A stretch of 62,236 nucleotides of DNA, taken from contig JBJEQJ010000007.1 in assembly GCA_051881695.1 (NCBI GenBank), forward strand, positions 1 to 62,236, in the 5' to 3' direction. A program made the translations under genes and the position numbers. This stretch comes from CAYJFG01 sp051881695 (lineage in GTDB: Bacteria > Bacillota > Clostridia > Oscillospirales > Acutalibacteraceae). Under the pieces are notes generated by a model that worked only from the letters and a program-made list of their open reading frames with translations, did no database searches and was not told where the DNA came from. Positions 59,681 to 62,236 of this stretch are shown here, piece after piece. Within the stretch, counting starts at the first letter, position 1. The number at the start of each line of letters is the position of its first letter.

Positions 59681-62236
59681 TAAATTGTGTTTTCGCTAAG
59701 TCGTTTGATTATACTTTCGTAAGCTTCTTTGTGTAATTGATTTTCGTTTAATTTATATGAATGTTTATAATTTAGAAGAGCATTAATAGGATCGTTTATC
59801 TTCTCATATATTTGTGCTACGCAAAAATAATAATGGCAAAGCTCTTTTGCGGGATTACGATTATCAAATAAATTAATTGCTCTTTTAAAGTATTTAATGG
59901 CATTATAATAATCTTCTATAGAAACATACATATGTCCCAGTTTTGCATATTGTTTCGATAATAATAAGTAAGGATCCCCATATTCTTCAAGAGCATTTAC
60001 AGATAATTTATAATAATAAATCGCTTTTTTATTGTTGCCTATCTCTTTATTATATTTCGCTATATCATTATACGATATGTAAAATTGATATTTATCATTT
60101 TCAAAATACAAATGGCAAGTATTGAAGTTATCTATTGCACATTCTAAAGCTTCGTTATAATATTTTCTGATAGCAAAGCTTGTCGTTATCTGTGTATATA
60201 TACGTCTAAAGTATTTGTAGTTATCTCTTGTAATACTATTTTTAAATAATTTAATGTAATGCCACGATTTATATAAAAAATTGATGGAATTTACAGTATT
60301 TATATGTGATAATGACCAATACTCATCAGCTAAATCTAATTTACTAAAACCTTCTTTTTCTTTTATATGAACGGCTCTAACTAAATATTGATTGCATTTT
60401 TTTATATTATTCATATCTTTATATGCATAAGCAACTCTATATATAGCTGGTAACAATAGATCATAATCTGTAGGAGCTAATTTCTCTCTAATTTCAAGAG
60501 ATTTTAATGTATAATACAAAGATTTCTCATAGTTACCTAAATATCTATATATACTGCTTAAGCAATGTGCATTACAATTCGAATAGTAATTAGCTAGTTC
60601 TAAAGAGTACTCTGGTTTGTTTAATATGTATTCTTCAAGGGCTAATTTCATATATTTTGTTCTTTTTTCTATATTAAAAAAGCCAAAGAAAACAGCAAGT
60701 TCTATATAATCATCGGCAGAAAGTGGATGTTCTATTTCACACTTAGTTTTAACAGTATCTAAATAAATATCACCAAGTTCTAGAAGTTTAAATTTAAATA
60801 ATAAGATTATAATTTTTGAATTAAACATTTTTATTGGTGACTCATTTTTTATCTTTACTTCGGCTATTTTTTTTATTGCGGTTTTACATATATAATTGCT
60901 TTTTTTAGATATTCTCATAGATGGTATAATGGTAATTATCGAATCTATAATATTTATAACAATTTCGTTGTTGTATGATAAATTTACTTTCGAGATTATT
61001 GATATACATAGCTCGTCTAAATAATTAAACAAATTGCAAATATTATAATTATTTTCAATACATTTAATGTGCTTTAAATAGAGGTATAAATTATTAAAAA
61101 AACTTAGACATTTAAATTCAACAAGTTCAGGCTTAAGTTCATTTACAGTAACATTAGATATAGTCGGATGCAGTGCGATTCTCTCTTTGTTTTCTCCAAC
61201 TCTTTTTATCCAGCCACTGTTCACAAGATTTGTTATTGTATTATCTTCGCCCCAGTCTGAAGCAGAGACTCCTCCGCCATAGTTTGCAAGGTCGATAAAT
61301 TCACAGAATTCAGCTGTTTCCATTCCTGATACAGGCAAAAGGCAGGCATTGACCATAACATATCGCTCTTTATCTGTAAGAGACAAAAAATTGAACAAAG
61401 CCTTAATATGTTCATAGACGATATCGTTTTTTTCGTTATCATCTTTATTATTATAAACGGATAACTTGACTTCGTTATTAAGTCCGCTGTTTTTGAGCAC
61501 AGTGATATAATCGGCAAGGGTTTTCTTGCCGTAGCGCTCTATCTGTACAGTTTGGTGCGCAACGAGATCAACGGTGAGAGTATGACGAAAAGCTGTTTCG
61601 ATAAGCTCATCTACCTGTTTTATGCGCTCTTCACTGTTGCTGTCTTTTGGATTTACTGCGAAGAAAAGTTGCTTTAGATTATCACCGGACAGTTCTTCTA
61701 TATCAATTTTCCTGTTATTGTCATCAGGAGATGTTCTCGTAGTAAAAAGAATATGTATGTCAAGCTTTTTAAGGTCTTTCATAACCTCAACATTGTTTTT
61801 ATATTCATCTGAATCCGGTGCAACATTGTAGTTATCAATAATCAGCAAGGTGTTGCTGTTGTACATTCCTTTTTTTGATAGCATATTTAGCCTTACATTA
61901 TATCTTTCCTCCAACTTAAAGTCCTTATCATCAAGATTAATAAAATTAAGAGAAGATAAGGTTTCTTTTAACCCTATAGAATAATGCGTAAAATGTATTA
62001 CCTCATAATCATTTCTGTATGTTTCAGCATATTCTCTTGCGGTCTCGGATTTACCGATTCCGCCAATGCCGTAAAGATATGCAATATGATAATTCTCAAG
62101 TTTCTCTCTTATCTCTCTGACTTTATCTGCTCTGCTGATGTAGTAATCCTTTGAGGTTGTTGTAGTGATATTGTGGTCACGAAGGAAAATTTTATTACTT
62201 GTGATTTCAATAGCCTTATCAAGTGCTTCAATAAGT
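59680..62236 (-). CDS. STAND NTPase with C-terminal tetratricopeptide repeats (5' end outside window)
   Basis: The frame stays open from the right edge, so at least 851 residues are encoded and the true start is beyond 62236. From the edge: a helical segment, the P-loop YGIGGIGKSETAREYA, Walker B-like TLLIIDNYN, an NB-ARC-like helical/winged region (SLTDKERYVMVNACLLPVSG), then at least six TPR-like units (YEKSLYYTLKSLEIREK; AIYYYKLSVNALEEYG; AIKYFKRAINLFDNRN). This is the NB-ARC/AP-ATPase-TPR plan of signal-transducing ATPases, several of which act as phage sensors in bacteria. The effector domain, expected at the N-terminus, is outside the window. Composition is strongly AT-rich, suggesting acquisition. 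Confidence 0.75.
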   Translation of the reverse strand, partial: LIEALDKAIEITSNKIFLRDHNITTTTSKDYYISRADKVREIREKLENYHIAYLYGIGGIGKSETAREYAETYRNDYEVIHFTHYSIGLKETLSSLNFINLDDKDFKLEERYNVRLNMLSKKGMYNSNTLLIIDNYNVAPDSDEYKNNVEVMKDLKKLDIHILFTTRTSPDDNNRKIDIEELSGDNLKQLFFAVNPKDSNSEERIKQVDELIETAFRHTLTVDLVAHQTVQIERYGKKTLADYITVLKNSGLNNEVKLSVYNNKDDNEKNDIVYEHIKALFNFLSLTDKERYVMVNACLLPVSGMETAEFCEFIDLANYGGGVSASDWGEDNTITNLVNSGWIKRVGENKERIALHPTISNVTVNELKPELVEFKCLSFFNNLYLYLKHIKCIENNYNICNLFNYLDELCISIISKVNLSYNNEIVINIIDSIITIIPSMRISKKSNYICKTAIKKIAEVKIKNESPIKMFNSKIIILLFKFKLLELGDIYLDTVKTKCEIEHPLSADDYIELAVFFGFFNIEKRTKYMKLALEEYILNKPEYSLELANYYSNCNAHCLSSIYRYLGNYEKSLYYTLKSLEIREKLAPTDYDLLLPAIYRVAYAYKDMNNIKKCNQYLVRAVHIKEKEGFSKLDLADEYWSLSHINTVNSINFLYKSWHYIKLFKNSITRDNYKYFRRIYTQITTSFAIRKYYNEALECAIDNFNTCHLYFENDKYQFYISYNDIAKYNKEIGNNKKAIYYYKLSVNALEEYGDPYLLLSKQYAKLGHMYVSIEDYYNAIKYFKRAINLFDNRNPAKELCHYYFCVAQIYEKINDPINALLNYKHSYKLNENQLHKEAYESIIKRLSENTI

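Overview
The window looks like the chromosome of an anaerobic gut Firmicute, most likely a Clostridia member near Oscillospiraceae/Ruminococcus. The evidence is the Gram-positive nusA operon (rimP-nusA-ylxR-ylxQ-infB-rbfA-nrnA), rubrerythrin, QueT under a preQ1-I riboswitch, a PdaB-like deacetylase, strong GGAGG ribosome sites with frequent TTG/GTG starts, and many short hairpin repeats. The genus is inference.

Bases 1-33,100 are an ordinary housekeeping backbone. On the minus strand are the translation/antitermination operon, rubrerythrin, tRNA-Thr(CGT), secA, queT, an orphan ABC ATPase and uraA. On the plus strand are a HerA-like ATPase, an XRE regulator, rpsO, pnp, a polysaccharide deacetylase, a secreted Ig-like protein, a DUF3783 protein, an FHA-fused FtsW/RodA with a short class B PBP, a YjdF-like membrane protein, recG, a phosphohexomutase and upp. 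Most intergenic regions carry readable promoters (16-18 bp spacers), hairpin terminators or leader structures. Two multi-hairpin repeat families occur at the left edge, between rimP and nusA, and near 14.5-14.8 kb.

Bases 33,100-47,250 are an accessory envelope region, almost all on the minus strand. It has an ECF sigma/anti-sigma pair and a coupled run of a giant GLUG-repeat surface protein (about 1,890 aa), a membrane-anchored 169-aa protein, a 204-aa secreted protein and a 108-aa wall-type protein. It also has a LytTR-PAS regulator and a TetR gene just upstream of a second large surface protein that shares parts of its N-terminal helical module with the giant one. A decayed IS200/IS605 element lies between the two surface genes.

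Bases 47,250-55,100 are a mosaic of gene fragments joined at abrupt boundaries: a RhuM 5' end, an Rhs/YD-repeat piece fused in frame to a regulator-like protein, a second Rhs 3' end, phage portal and terminase pieces, an Lgt 3' end, a Dam methylase 3' end and a SpaA-domain piece fused in frame to a tyrosine recombinase end. Apparently intact small genes sit among them: two lipoproteins, a zinc-ribbon/TQKP-repeat membrane protein and an XRE repressor.

Bases 55,100-62,236 are AT-rich and defence-like: a HAD phosphatase, a DUF3232-like protein, a winged-helix protein resembling replication-relaxation proteins, a PIN-like protein, a tiny membrane protein, and a STAND NTPase (P-loop plus C-terminal TPRs) that runs off the right edge. 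The best candidates for undescribed biology are this last cluster, the paired surface-protein locus and the chimeric mosaic.
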